From: Actinomycetes bacterium
GTDB taxonomy: Bacteria; Actinomycetota; Acidimicrobiia; Acidimicrobiales; Palsa-688
Direction: 5' to 3'
DNA length: 9,302 nt
NCBI GenBank assembly: GCA_021827285.1
Contig: JAKAWM010000067.1
Location: forward strand, 1-9,302
The translations under genes and the position numbers were made by a program. The notes under the pieces are model-generated. The model did not search any database. It saw only the letters and a list, made by a program, of their open reading frames with translations, and was not told the origin of the DNA. Positions 1 to 6,476 of the stretch are shown one piece after another; position 1 is the stretch's first letter, and each line of letters begins with the position of its first letter.

Positions 1-119
1 CCGAAGCCCCGACGCCGCTGACGCCGCTGCCACCTGACATTTAGGCGGCCTCCGCCGCCACCCCCGCCGGGCCCGCGGCAATATCCCACTTCGCCGCTCT
101 GACCTGGCAGGCTGAGGCA
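1..119. other. Upstream flank, possible 3' end of a preceding gene
   Basis: No complete gene fits here. Two plus-strand frames are open from the window edge and end at TGA (35-37) and TAG (42-44). Either could be the C-terminal tail of a gene entering from the left, but the few residues (Ala/Pro/Asp-rich) match no family I can name. A small GC hairpin, GGCGG (44-48) with CCGCC (52-56), follows the second stop and has no T run. I see no convincing promoter before the next gene, which leaves open whether that gene is transcribed from further upstream. Confidence 0.3.
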
Positions 120-1292
120 GTGGGCATCCCACACATCCTTGTCACAAACGATTTCCCGCCCAAGGTGGGGGGTATCCAGTCGTACTTGTGGGAACTATGG
201 CGGCGACTGCCCCCCAGCGACGTCACTGTTTTCACGGCTTCGCACCTGGAAGCTCGTTGGTGGGACAGCCGGCAGGATTTCCGTATCGTCCGGGCGCGCC
301 AGCCCGTCCTCCTCCCCGAGCCCCACCTGGCCAAGCGGGTGCGCCAACTTGCCGGCCAGGTTGGTGCCAAGGCCGTCGTGATCGACCCGGCCCTGCCCCT
401 GGGCCTGGTTGGCCCTGGGCTGGGGCTGCCCTACGCGGTCGTGCTCCACGGAGCCGAGGTATCCGTACCGGCTCGCCTGCCGGCCAGCCGGCAGCTGATG
501 GCCCGGGTTCTACGTAACGCCTCCCTCGTAATATCCGCTGGCGGCTATCCCGAAGCCGAGGCGCGCCGGGCGCTGGGCCCGGGCGAAAAGTTCCCCCCCT
601 CCGTGCAGGTGCCGCCCGGCGTGGACACCCGACGCTTCCAGCCCCTTTCAACGCTCGAGCGCGCCTCCGCCCGGGCGCGTTTTGGGCTCCAGGCGGAGCG
701 GCCGCTGGTGCTGAGCGTGAGCCGGCTGGTGCCCCGCAAGGGTATGGACACTTTGATAGAGGCGGCGTCTTCCATCTCCGGCCGCTTCCCTGGGCTCCAA
801 GTAGCGATCGCCGGTGCGGGCAGGGACCGCCGGCGGCTGGAAAAGATGGCCGCCCGTTCCCCGACGAGGGTTAGCTTCCTCGGCCGCGTCCCCGACGCCG
901 ACCTGCCCCAGCTCTATGCCTGTGCCGACGTGTTCGCTCTCTGTTGCCGGTCGCGCTGGGGCGGCCTGGAACAAGAGGGCTTCGGCATCGTCCTGGTCGA
1001 GGCGGCAGCGGCCGGCATCCCCTGCGTCACCATCGGTACGGGAGGGGCGGCTGAGGCGGTGGTCGACGGCGTGACAGGGTTGGTGGTGGACGGCTCCCAG
1101 AGATGGGCACGGCGAGGTCACGCCAAAGAGGTTGCCGGGGTAGCTCGGGCCCTGGCCGCCGTCTTGGAAGACCCTGCGGCTAGCCACAAGATGGGTGAGG
1201 CGGGCCGGCGCCGGGCGCAGGAACAGCTGTCCTATGGCGTGCTGGCCCGCAGGCTTGAGTCCGCCCTCGGCTCTCTGACCAACGGGGGCTGA
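120..1292 (+). CDS. Family 4 glycosyltransferase, PimB'-like
   Basis: This is a 390-residue GT-B fold glycosyltransferase of family GT4, a retaining enzyme that uses a nucleotide sugar (GDP-mannose in the PimB' relatives). The N-terminus has the acceptor-domain loop DFPPKVGGIQSY (residues 11-22). The C-terminal donor domain has the SRLVPRKG segment with R202 and K207, which in this fold contact the sugar-nucleotide phosphates. It also has the EX7E motif E286-GFGIVLV-E294. Length matches mycobacterial PimB' (about 385 aa), the second mannosyltransferase of phosphatidylinositol mannoside synthesis on the inner face of the membrane. The neighbouring SRPBCC and ROK genes also resemble the mycobacterial/Streptomyces neighbourhood of that gene. 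The GTG start is chosen because the Rossmann strand begins at once (PHILVTNDFPP). GGCAGG at 106-111 is only a modest ribosome binding site. The family is certain; substrate and acceptor are inferred, and another GDP-Man or UDP-sugar transferase is possible. Confidence 0.88.
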   Translation: MGIPHILVTNDFPPKVGGIQSYLWELWRRLPPSDVTVFTASHLEARWWDSRQDFRIVRARQPVLLPEPHLAKRVRQLAGQVGAKAVVIDPALPLGLVGPGLGLPYAVVLHGAEVSVPARLPASRQLMARVLRNASLVISAGGYPEAEARRALGPGEKFPPSVQVPPGVDTRRFQPLSTLERASARARFGLQAERPLVLSVSRLVPRKGMDTLIEAASSISGRFPGLQVAIAGAGRDRRRLEKMAARSPTRVSFLGRVPDADLPQLYACADVFALCCRSRWGGLEQEGFGIVLVEAAAAGIPCVTIGTGGAAEAVVDGVTGLVVDGSQRWARRGHAKEVAGVARALAAVLEDPAASHKMGEAGRRRAQEQLSYGVLARRLESALGSLTNGG

Positions 1293-1324
1293 GGCCGAGG
1301 GTGGTGGTGGATTAGGTTTCTCAT

Positions 1325-1330
1325 AGGAGG
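1325..1330 (+). promoter_or_regulatory. Shine-Dalgarno AGGAGG that decides the SRPBCC start
   Basis: A perfect AGGAGG lies 7 bases before the GTG at 1338 and only 1 base before an alternative in-frame GTG at 1332. Spacing therefore favours 1338 as the true start. Confidence 0.8.
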
Positions 1331-1337
1331 TGTGCGA

Positions 1338-1775
1338 GTGGAAGAGCAGGTCACCGAGAAGATGGTCATCCGAGCCAGCCCCGCCTATTGCTACGAGGTG
1401 CTCACCGACTTCGAGCGTTACCCCGAGTGGGCGGCGGACATTAAGGCGGTGTCGGTTGACGAGCGCGATGAGCAGGGGCGGCCCTTCGTCGTGACTTTCC
1501 GAGCGGCCGCGTTCGGGAGGAGCACGTCCTACACCCTGCGCTACGACTACAGCGGTGCCCCCAGCCGGCTTTCGTGGGCCCAGGTCGGGGGCGATGTGAC
1601 CCGCAAGCTGGACGGGAGCTACCAGCTGGATCCAAGCGGCGACGGCTCGGCCGAGGTGACTTACCAGCTCATAGTCGACTTGAAGGTCCCTTTGCCCGTC
1701 TTTGTGAAGCGGCGGGCGGAGGGGCGCATCACCCACACGGCGCTACGGGAGCTAAAGGCACGAGCCGAGAGCTGA
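1338..1775 (+). CDS. SRPBCC-fold protein (polyketide cyclase/dehydrase, START-like)
   Basis: This is a 145-residue single-domain protein of the SRPBCC superfamily (polyketide cyclase/COQ10-like), a helix-grip fold that encloses a hydrophobic ligand cavity. Visible hallmarks are the N-terminal strand and helix (VTEKMVIRASPAYCYEVLTDFERYPEWAADI), in which a YPEW-type turn follows the first helix. Alternating beta strands follow (FVVTFRAAAFGRSTSYTLRYDY and later AEVTYQLIVDLKVPLP). A long basic C-terminal helix (PVFVKRRAEGRITHTALRELKARAE) closes the cavity. There is no signal peptide or membrane segment. A homologue (the Rv2185c type) sits near PimB' in mycobacteria, so a role linked to lipid or polyprenyl handling is plausible, but it is inferred only from context. 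The ligand is unknown. The stop codon overlaps the next gene by 4 bases (CTGA), suggesting translational coupling. Confidence 0.85.
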   Translation: MEEQVTEKMVIRASPAYCYEVLTDFERYPEWAADIKAVSVDERDEQGRPFVVTFRAAAFGRSTSYTLRYDYSGAPSRLSWAQVGGDVTRKLDGSYQLDPSGDGSAEVTYQLIVDLKVPLPVFVKRRAEGRITHTALRELKARAES

Positions 1776-2581
1776 CCAGCCTCAACACCCCCGACGACCG
1801 GCGCCTGGACGGCTACCGGGGGCTTCGGGACCCGGTTTTGCGGCGGCGCGCCGAGCCCTCTCAGGGCGTTTTCGTCGTCGAAGGAAAGCTGGCGCTGCAG
1901 GCCGTGCTCGCCTCTGCCTACCCTTTGCTGTCCGTGCTGGTCCTGGAGCGCCGGCAGGAAGTCCTGGCCGAGTTGCCAGTACCGGCCGGGGTGCCGGTCT
2001 ACGTGGTGGGAGATGACATCATGCGCCAGGTGGCAGGCTTCGACGTTCACCGGGGGGTGCTCGCCCTGGCTCGCCGGCTCCCCCCCTGTGACCCGGCCGA
2101 GCTGGTCAGCCGGGACGGCCCCTTGGTCGTGGTCGAGGCGGTCAACGACCAGGAGAACCTAGGTGCCATCTTCCGCAACGCGGCCGCCTTCGGCGCGGGC
2201 GCCGTGCTGCTGGACCCTACTTGTGCCGACCCCCTCTACCGACGCAGCGTTCGGGTGTCGCTCGGGCACGTGCTGGGGGTCCCGTTCGCTCGCCTTTCGC
2301 CCTGGCCTACGGCACTCGACCTGGTGGAAAGGGGTGGCCGGGTACTGCTGGCCCTCACCCCCGATGCCGACGCCGAACCGGTGCAGTCGGCTGCGGCCGA
2401 GCTCCATGGCGTTCAGGTCGCGCTGGCGGTGGGGAACGAGGGGGCGGGCCTAAGCCCCGCCGTACTGGCACGCGCCCGCCGGGTGCGCATACCCATGGCT
2501 CGGGGGGTCGACTCGATCAACGTGGCCGCGGCAACGGCGGTGGCACTCCACCGGTTCGCTCAGCTGGGGGGCGCCGGGTGA
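1772..2581 (+). CDS. TrmH/SpoU-family RNA 2'-O-methyltransferase
   Basis: This is a 269-residue SPOUT methyltransferase that uses S-adenosylmethionine to methylate a ribose 2'-OH in rRNA or tRNA. The N-terminal part is the RNA-binding (SpoU_sub_bind) domain, starting with a segment like LTSLNTPDDRRLDGY followed by a strand-turn GVFVVEGKLALQAVL. The C-terminal knotted domain has all three SPOUT motifs. Motif 1 is ENLGAIFRNA, residues 128-137, with R135 and N136 as the conserved RN pair. Motif 2 is GNEGAGL, from residue 221, with E223. Motif 3 is RIPMARGVDSINVAAA, from residue 239, with S248 and N250. The reading frame is open further upstream without family similarity, because it overlaps the SRPBCC gene. 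Homology begins at the CTG at 1772, which overlaps the previous TGA. No ATG or GTG is available near there; the next candidate, TTG at 1838, would cut into the domain. The RNA target cannot be told from sequence. Confidence 0.85.
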   Translation: MTSLNTPDDRRLDGYRGLRDPVLRRRAEPSQGVFVVEGKLALQAVLASAYPLLSVLVLERRQEVLAELPVPAGVPVYVVGDDIMRQVAGFDVHRGVLALARRLPPCDPAELVSRDGPLVVVEAVNDQENLGAIFRNAAAFGAGAVLLDPTCADPLYRRSVRVSLGHVLGVPFARLSPWPTALDLVERGGRVLLALTPDADAEPVQSAAAELHGVQVALAVGNEGAGLSPAVLARARRVRIPMARGVDSINVAAATAVALHRFAQLGGAG

Positions 2582-3564
2582 ACATGGACCGCACCCGGCC
2601 GGAGTCCATTGGGGTCGATATCGGGGGGTCCAAGGTGCTCGCGGTGCGCCTCACCCCAGACGGTGCCATCGCCGCCACCTGCAAGCTGGCCACGCCACCT
2701 GAGGCCGCGGCCCTGGTCGAGAGGGTCTTGGACGCGGCGGCCCAAGTGATGGAACGGTCACCGGCTGGCTACCTGCCGCTCGGGGTGGGATGCCCGGGGA
2801 TGGTCGATCGGGACGGGCGGGCACAGTTTTCCCCCAACCTTCATGGCGTTGACGGCTTTGACCTGCACTCCGAACTGGCCGCCGGACGGCCCCGGGGGAG
2901 CGTGACCCTGGTGCTGAACGACGCCACTGCTGCCTGCTGGGCCGAGCAGGAGCTTGGCGCGGCGCGCGGGGCTGACGACGTGGTCATGGTGGCCATGGGC
3001 ACGGGCATCGGGGGCGGCATGGTCCTAGGCGGGCGGTTGGTGGAAGGAGCACACGGGTTTGCCGGTGAAGTCGGCCACATGGTCGTCGCGCCCCACGGGC
3101 CACCCTGTCCCTGCGGGAAGAGGGGCTGCTGGGAACGCTTCGCCTCGGGGAGCGGGCTGGCCCGTCTGGCCCAGGAGGCGGCCCTGGCCGGTAGGGCGCC
3201 CCGGGTGAGCGTGCTGGCGGGCGGTGACCCCGAGGCTGTCCGCAGCGAGCACCTGGTGAAGGCGGCCGAGGAGGGTGATGCCGGGGCGCTGGCTGTGATC
3301 GATGAGTTCGCTTGGTGGCTGGCTTTGGGCCTGGCCAACCTGGCCAATGCCCTCGACCCGTCGGTGATCGTCCTGGGAGGTGGCCTGGCTGAAGCGGGCG
3401 AGCTCTTTATCGGGCCGGTGAGAAGCGCTTTCGGCGGGCTGGTCGAAGCACCAGCGGCGAGGCGGGTGGAGATCGTGCTGGCCCGCTTCGGCGAGCGTTC
3501 CGGGGCGGTGGGGGCAGCCCTCCTGGCTGGGGAAAAGGGAACGGGGCCTGACCAGCCCGGCTAA
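2578..3564 (+). CDS. glkA: ROK-family glucokinase
   Basis: This is a 328-residue cytoplasmic sugar kinase of the ROK family, most like actinobacterial glucokinase, which phosphorylates glucose to glucose-6-phosphate with ATP or polyphosphate. The N-terminal phosphate loop is IGVDIGGSK (residues 11-19, D14). The substrate region includes GVGCPGMVD and LNDATAACW, with catalytic base D115. A glycine-rich MGTGIGGGMVLGG segment follows. The ROK zinc site is complete: H167 in EVGHM, then CPCGKRGC with C177, C179 and C184. A second ATP-binding stretch is VIVLGGGLAEAGELF near the C-terminus. There is no N-terminal helix-turn-helix, so it is an enzyme rather than a ROK repressor. The GTG start at 2578 overlaps the TrmH stop (GTGA); an ATG two codons later (2584) is an alternative. 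The frame is also open upstream, but that part shadows TrmH. Exact sugar specificity (glucose versus another hexose or N-acetyl sugar) is inferred. Confidence 0.85.
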   Translation: MNMDRTRPESIGVDIGGSKVLAVRLTPDGAIAATCKLATPPEAAALVERVLDAAAQVMERSPAGYLPLGVGCPGMVDRDGRAQFSPNLHGVDGFDLHSELAAGRPRGSVTLVLNDATAACWAEQELGAARGADDVVMVAMGTGIGGGMVLGGRLVEGAHGFAGEVGHMVVAPHGPPCPCGKRGCWERFASGSGLARLAQEAALAGRAPRVSVLAGGDPEAVRSEHLVKAAEEGDAGALAVIDEFAWWLALGLANLANALDPSVIVLGGGLAEAGELFIGPVRSAFGGLVEAPAARRVEIVLARFGERSGAVGAALLAGEKGTGPDQPG

Positions 3565-3577
3565 CCTCTTTAACAGC

Positions 3578-3584
3578 AAGGAGG
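3578..3584 (+). promoter_or_regulatory. Shine-Dalgarno AAGGAGG of the aminotransferase gene
   Basis: AAGGAGG sits 6 bases before the GTG at 3591. It is the strongest ribosome binding site in the cluster and fixes the aminotransferase start. The 26-base gap after the ROK stop holds nothing else. Confidence 0.8.
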
Positions 3585-3590
3585 AAAGCT

Positions 3591-4766
3591 GTGGAGTTCC
3601 GCCGTATCACCGGGCTGCCACCGTACGTGTTCGCAGCCATCAACAAGCTTCGTGACGAAGCTCGACATGCCGGCGAGGATGTGATCGACCTCGGCTTTGG
3701 CAACCCCGACATACCGAGCCCGCTGGTAGCGGTGGACAAGCTGGCTGAGGCGGCCCGCAACCCTCGCAACCACCGCTACTCGTCCTCGCGGGGCATTCCC
3801 AACCTGCGCCTGGCCGTGACCAACCTCTACCGCCGACGCTTCGGTGTCGAGCTCGACCCTGAGACCGAGGCCGTTTTCACCATCGGTGCCAAAGAAGGGC
3901 TGTCCCACTTGATGTGGGTGCTTTTGGGCCCGGGCGACACCGCGCTCGTGCCGTCTCCCTCCTACCCCATCCACATTTATGCCCCCCTCTTTGCCGGGGC
4001 GGAGGTGCGCCAGGTGCGGCTCGGCCCCGACGTCGATTTCTTCGCCAACCTGGTCGAAAGCTGGGAGGAAGCCTGGCCGAGGCCGAAGGTTATCGTCTTT
4101 TCGTTCCCCCACAACCCTACGACCGAATGCGTCGACCTGGCCTGGATGCAAAAGATTGTTCAATTTGCCCGTGAGCACGATGTAGTGCTGGTGCACGATT
4201 TTGCCTATTCCGACACGTCCTTTGACGGGTACGACCCGCCCTCTGTCCTTCAGGTCCCAGGTGCCAAGGACGTAGCTGTCGAGCTTTACACCCTGACCAA
4301 GAGCTTCTCGATGGCCGGTTGGAGGGTGGCGTTCGCGGTTGGTAACCCCGAGGTCATCGCGGCTTTGACCAAGCTCAAGAGCTACCTCGACTACGGGACG
4401 TTCCAGCCCATACAAATAGCGTCCATCGTGGCCATGAACGAGGCACCCGATTACCCCAAAGAGGTAAATGCCATCTACAAGTCCAGGCGGGATGTCCTGG
4501 TGGACGGCCTGCACCGGATCGGCTGGCCGGTCAAGAAGCCGCTCGGCACCATGTTTGTTTGGGCGCCCGTGCCCGAGCCCTACAGCGAGATGGGCTCTCT
4601 TGAGTTTTCCAAGTACCTGGTCAACGAGGCCCACGTCGCGACCTCACCGGGCATGGGTTTCGGCAATGGCGGCGAGGGTTATGTGCGCTTCGCCTTGGTC
4701 GAGAACGAGCAGCGTATCGCCCAGGCGGTGCGCAACTTGCGCCGGGCGCTCACCAAGCTCGGGTGA
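3591..4766 (+). CDS. alaC: AlaC-type PLP-dependent aminotransferase
   Basis: This is a 391-residue fold-type I (class I/II) aminotransferase. It resembles Escherichia coli AlaC over essentially the whole length: FRRITGLPPYVF at the start, GEDVIDLGFGNPDIPSP, YSSSRGIPNLR, IGAKEGLSHLMW, VPSPSYPIHIY, FPHNPTTECV, and near the end SPGMGFGNGGEGYVRFAL. AlaC makes alanine from pyruvate with glutamate as amino donor; relatives are often annotated as LL-diaminopimelate aminotransferase. The Schiff-base lysine is K237 in LTKSFSMAGWR. Other cofactor residues expected in the fold are seen: N of the HNPT motif, D and Y of VHDFAYSD, and the C-terminal R of VRFAL that binds substrate carboxylate. It is cytoplasmic. 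The GTG start has a strong ribosome binding site, and the gene is last in the cluster. Family assignment is firm; alanine versus another amino acid is likely but not proven. Confidence 0.88.
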   Translation: MEFRRITGLPPYVFAAINKLRDEARHAGEDVIDLGFGNPDIPSPLVAVDKLAEAARNPRNHRYSSSRGIPNLRLAVTNLYRRRFGVELDPETEAVFTIGAKEGLSHLMWVLLGPGDTALVPSPSYPIHIYAPLFAGAEVRQVRLGPDVDFFANLVESWEEAWPRPKVIVFSFPHNPTTECVDLAWMQKIVQFAREHDVVLVHDFAYSDTSFDGYDPPSVLQVPGAKDVAVELYTLTKSFSMAGWRVAFAVGNPEVIAALTKLKSYLDYGTFQPIQIASIVAMNEAPDYPKEVNAIYKSRRDVLVDGLHRIGWPVKKPLGTMFVWAPVPEPYSEMGSLEFSKYLVNEAHVATSPGMGFGNGGEGYVRFALVENEQRIAQAVRNLRRALTKLG

Positions 4767-4773
4767 GCTTTTT
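4755..4773 (+). terminator. Possible intrinsic terminator overlapping the aminotransferase stop
   Basis: AAGCTC (4755-4760) and GAGCTT (4765-4770) form a 6-bp stem with a GGGT loop, running into a T run (4769-4773). The hairpin covers the last codons and the TGA stop (4764-4766) of the aminotransferase. The stem is short with only three G-C pairs, so it may be weak. It would separate the five-gene cluster from the following ACT-domain gene. Confidence 0.45.
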
Positions 4774-4819
4774 AATGATCAGGCGCGCTTGTGGTAACGC
4801 GGCGTTCATGTTGCCCTCG

Positions 4820-4825
4820 TAGGGT
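4820..4825 (+). promoter_or_regulatory. -10 box TAGGGT of a probable leaderless promoter
   Basis: TAGGGT fits the actinobacterial -10 pattern TAnnnT and ends 6 bases before the ATG at 4832, which would place the transcription start at or next to the start codon. No clear -35 hexamer is seen. The AGGG within it could instead serve as a weak ribosome binding site. The same spacing occurs at the minus-strand gene nearby. Confidence 0.35.
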
Positions 4826-4831
4826 CGGCGT

Positions 4832-5524
4832 ATGGCAACTTTCGTGGTGCGTGTTTGGCTGCCCGACCGGCCCGGTGCGCTAGGCGCCGTGGCCAGCCGG
4901 ATTGGCGCCGTCAGAGGCGACTTGACCGGTGTGGACATCCTGGAGCGAGGGGCGGGCCGGGCCATCGACGAGCTGGTCGTACAATTGCCCGATGCCGCCC
5001 TGTGCGACCTCATGGTTAGCGAGGTGAGCCAGGTGGACGGGGTGGACGTCGAGGACGTCAGGGCGGTCTCGGTTGCGCCTGTCGATCCCCGCCTCGATGC
5101 TCTCGAGACTGCCGCCCACCTGGTAGAGAGGGAGGACCCAAACGCCCTCCTGAGCGCTCTCGGCAGCCGCGCCGCCAGGGACTTCGAGGCCGACTGGGCT
5201 GCCGTCGTCGACCCGAACGCTCCCCAGCCCCTGGTTACGGTGGGCGGGGCACCCCCGGCGGCTTGGGTTTTCGCTTTTGTCAAGGGAGCGCACGCATCGT
5301 TGAACAATGGCCACGACGGCGAACTGGCTGCCAGCCCCGCCGACGTCGCCTGGGCCGACATGGCTGCGGCTGCACTGGTCATCTTGCTGGGCCGGGACGG
5401 CCGGCCGTTCCGCACCCGGGAGCGGAGGCAGCTCTCCGCGCTGGCCCGTATAGCGGATAGCCGGTGGGCCGAGCTGGTGATGCCGAGAAGCGAGCGCGTG
5501 CCCTTGCTTACCCGGACCGGCTGA
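4832..5524 (+). CDS. ACT-domain protein with an uncharacterised C-terminal domain
   Basis: This is a 230-residue soluble protein. Residues about 3-75 form an ACT domain: FVVRVWLPDRPGALGAVASRIG is the typical first strand, the DRPGALG ligand-binding turn and the first helix. The strand ILERGAGRAIDELVVQL and a second helix-strand unit follow. ACT domains bind amino acids or other small ligands and usually regulate an attached enzyme or a partner. Residues about 85-230 carry no catalytic motif I recognise. The end (ADMAAAALVILLGRDGRPFRTRERRQLSALARIADSRW) has the look of the last strand and helix of a GAF-like sensor fold, but this is a weak resemblance. It is probably a ligand-sensing protein. 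The gene lies 65 bases after the aminotransferase, probably with its own promoter; a link to amino-acid metabolism is only suggested by that neighbour. Confidence 0.75.
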   Translation: MATFVVRVWLPDRPGALGAVASRIGAVRGDLTGVDILERGAGRAIDELVVQLPDAALCDLMVSEVSQVDGVDVEDVRAVSVAPVDPRLDALETAAHLVEREDPNALLSALGSRAARDFEADWAAVVDPNAPQPLVTVGGAPPAAWVFAFVKGAHASLNNGHDGELAASPADVAWADMAAAALVILLGRDGRPFRTRERRQLSALARIADSRWAELVMPRSERVPLLTRTG

Positions 5525-5530
5525 TGAGGT

Positions 5531-5547
5531 CGGTCCCGCCGGGACTG
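5531..5547. terminator. GC hairpin just after the ACT-domain gene
   Basis: A 7-bp stem including one G-T pair, CGGTCCC (5531-5537) with GGGACTG (5541-5547), closes a 3-base GCC loop. It starts 6 bases after the ACT gene stop codon. There is no T run, so it would act as a non-canonical terminator or an mRNA 3'-end stabiliser. Confidence 0.4.
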
Positions 5548-5571
5548 GCCTCAGCCTATTGGAGGGGGCCG

Positions 5572-5594
5572 CTTCGCCCACCCAGTGGGCGGAG
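5572..5594. terminator. Strong hairpin between convergent genes, probable two-way terminator
   Basis: CTTCGCCCAC (5572-5581) pairs with GTGGGCGGAG (5585-5594) around a CCA loop: ten pairs with one T-G wobble. It lies between the plus-strand ACT gene (ends 5524) and the minus-strand gene (ends 5619), where a two-way terminator is expected. Neither side has a T run, as is common for hairpins at gene ends in GC-rich actinobacteria. Confidence 0.5.
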
Positions 5595-5618
5595 GGCCGT
5601 GGGGTCTCGATGGGTGGG

Positions 5619-6332
5619 CTAGGCGCCGGGCTCAGCGGGGGTGATCTCGACCTGTGCCGCCGCCTTACGCCCCAGCATCCATAGGACCGCTTCGCTGGCC
5701 GGGCCGCGTACCACCTCGGCTGGTTCGCTCGGTGAGCGGATGGCTGAGCGGCGGCGTCCCAAAGCCCCGGCAGCTCCGGCCAGGCGGCGGTTCACCAGCA
5801 TTATGGGGGGCTGGCCAGGGACCTCGATCCTGGCCACGGACGGGGTGTGGCCGAAGCTGCTGAGCAGCTGGGGCCACACCCGCATGGTATTGAGCCGGCG
5901 CCAGAGTTCGGTCTCGACCTGTGCGCTCAGGTCTCGTGGCTTCCAGCCGACCTGGGCCCGACGCACATCCTCGTGGTGCACGAAGAACTCGATGGTGTTG
6001 ATGGCGCCGTCCAGCGGTCTGAGAACGGCCGGAGGCCCCGTTCGGACCCTGTCCACCAGCTCGTCCCAGGTCAAGGTGTCCCGGTACGCGTCCCGAACCC
6101 GATCCGTCCAGGTCTGGAGCGGCCGGCAGGGGAGGACCGCCCCGGGCATGGAATCAGGGCGGTGTTCTCGGGCCACCAGGTGGGCGGCCAGGTCGGCGCT
6201 GCGCCAGCCCTCGCACAGCGTGGGAGCGTCCGGGCCCAGCTTGGTAAGTAGGTCGCAAAGGGCTCTTCGTTCGCTTTGGGCCAGCGAGAGCTCGCCGGCC
6301 GGATATCTGGCCCACCGGCCTCGAGATGGCAT
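5619..6332 (-). CDS. TIGR03085-family protein (mycothiol-dependent maleylpyruvate isomerase-like, DinB fold)
   Basis: This 237-residue protein matches the actinobacterial TIGR03085 family, related to mycothiol-dependent maleylpyruvate isomerase (MDMPI) and the DinB/YfiT four-helix fold, whose members often bind a metal through three histidines. Visible family landmarks are SERRALCDLLTKLGPDAPTLCEGWRSADLAAHLVAREHRPD (first helix, conserved GPDAPTLCEGW turn, AAHL histidine) and later NTIEFFVHHEDVRRAQVGW, with the paired HH followed by ED. The C-terminal part ends in VLWMLGRKAAAQVEI, typical of the family. Candidate metal ligands are the histidines of AAHL and FVHHED. No enzymatic activity has been assigned to most members; a mycothiol-linked detoxification or thiol-transfer role is an inference. 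The ATG at 6332 is preferred to an upstream in-frame TTG (6353), because a TACTAT box lies exactly 6 bases before it. It diverges from nrdJ and converges on the ACT gene. Confidence 0.85.
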   Translation of the reverse strand: MPSRGRWARYPAGELSLAQSERRALCDLLTKLGPDAPTLCEGWRSADLAAHLVAREHRPDSMPGAVLPCRPLQTWTDRVRDAYRDTLTWDELVDRVRTGPPAVLRPLDGAINTIEFFVHHEDVRRAQVGWKPRDLSAQVETELWRRLNTMRVWPQLLSSFGHTPSVARIEVPGQPPIMLVNRRLAGAAGALGRRRSAIRSPSEPAEVVRGPASEAVLWMLGRKAAAQVEITPAEPGA

Positions 6333-6338
6333 GACTGG

Positions 6339-6344
6339 ATAGTA
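6339..6344 (-). promoter_or_regulatory. -10 box TACTAT of a probable leaderless promoter
   Basis: Read on the minus strand, TACTAT (pattern TAnnnT) is followed by six bases and then the ATG at 6332-6330, so transcription would begin at the start codon. No ribosome binding site is visible upstream of that ATG, which agrees with leaderless translation. No clear -35 element is seen. Confidence 0.45.
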
Positions 6345-6476
6345 GGACCGCAACGTCGCCTGGCCCGTGGCGGCCGGGCTATCCAGAGGAGATCCACAGG
6401 CTTTACCCCTGGCGGCTCACAGGGCGGCCTTCCTAGCGTGGCCAACGTGGGCTGAACAGAAATGGCTGCAGAAGCC

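Noticed and set aside
648..1736. Long minus-strand open frame (362 codons) opposite the glycosyltransferase and SRPBCC genes
   Set aside because: It is the antisense shadow of two well-supported plus-strand genes in GC-rich DNA; the translation is low-complexity and shows no domain.
1574..1771. N-terminal extension of the TrmH frame upstream of 1772
   Set aside because: The extra residues overlap the SRPBCC gene in another frame and show none of the family sequence; similarity starts at 1772.
2221..2577. N-terminal extension of the ROK kinase frame upstream of 2578
   Set aside because: It overlaps the core SPOUT motifs of TrmH in another frame; the ROK phosphate loop follows just after 2578, as in other family members.
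3570..4634. Long minus-strand open frame (354 codons) opposite the aminotransferase
   Set aside because: It is antisense to a gene with full-length AlaC similarity; it has no recognisable motif and no ribosome binding site.
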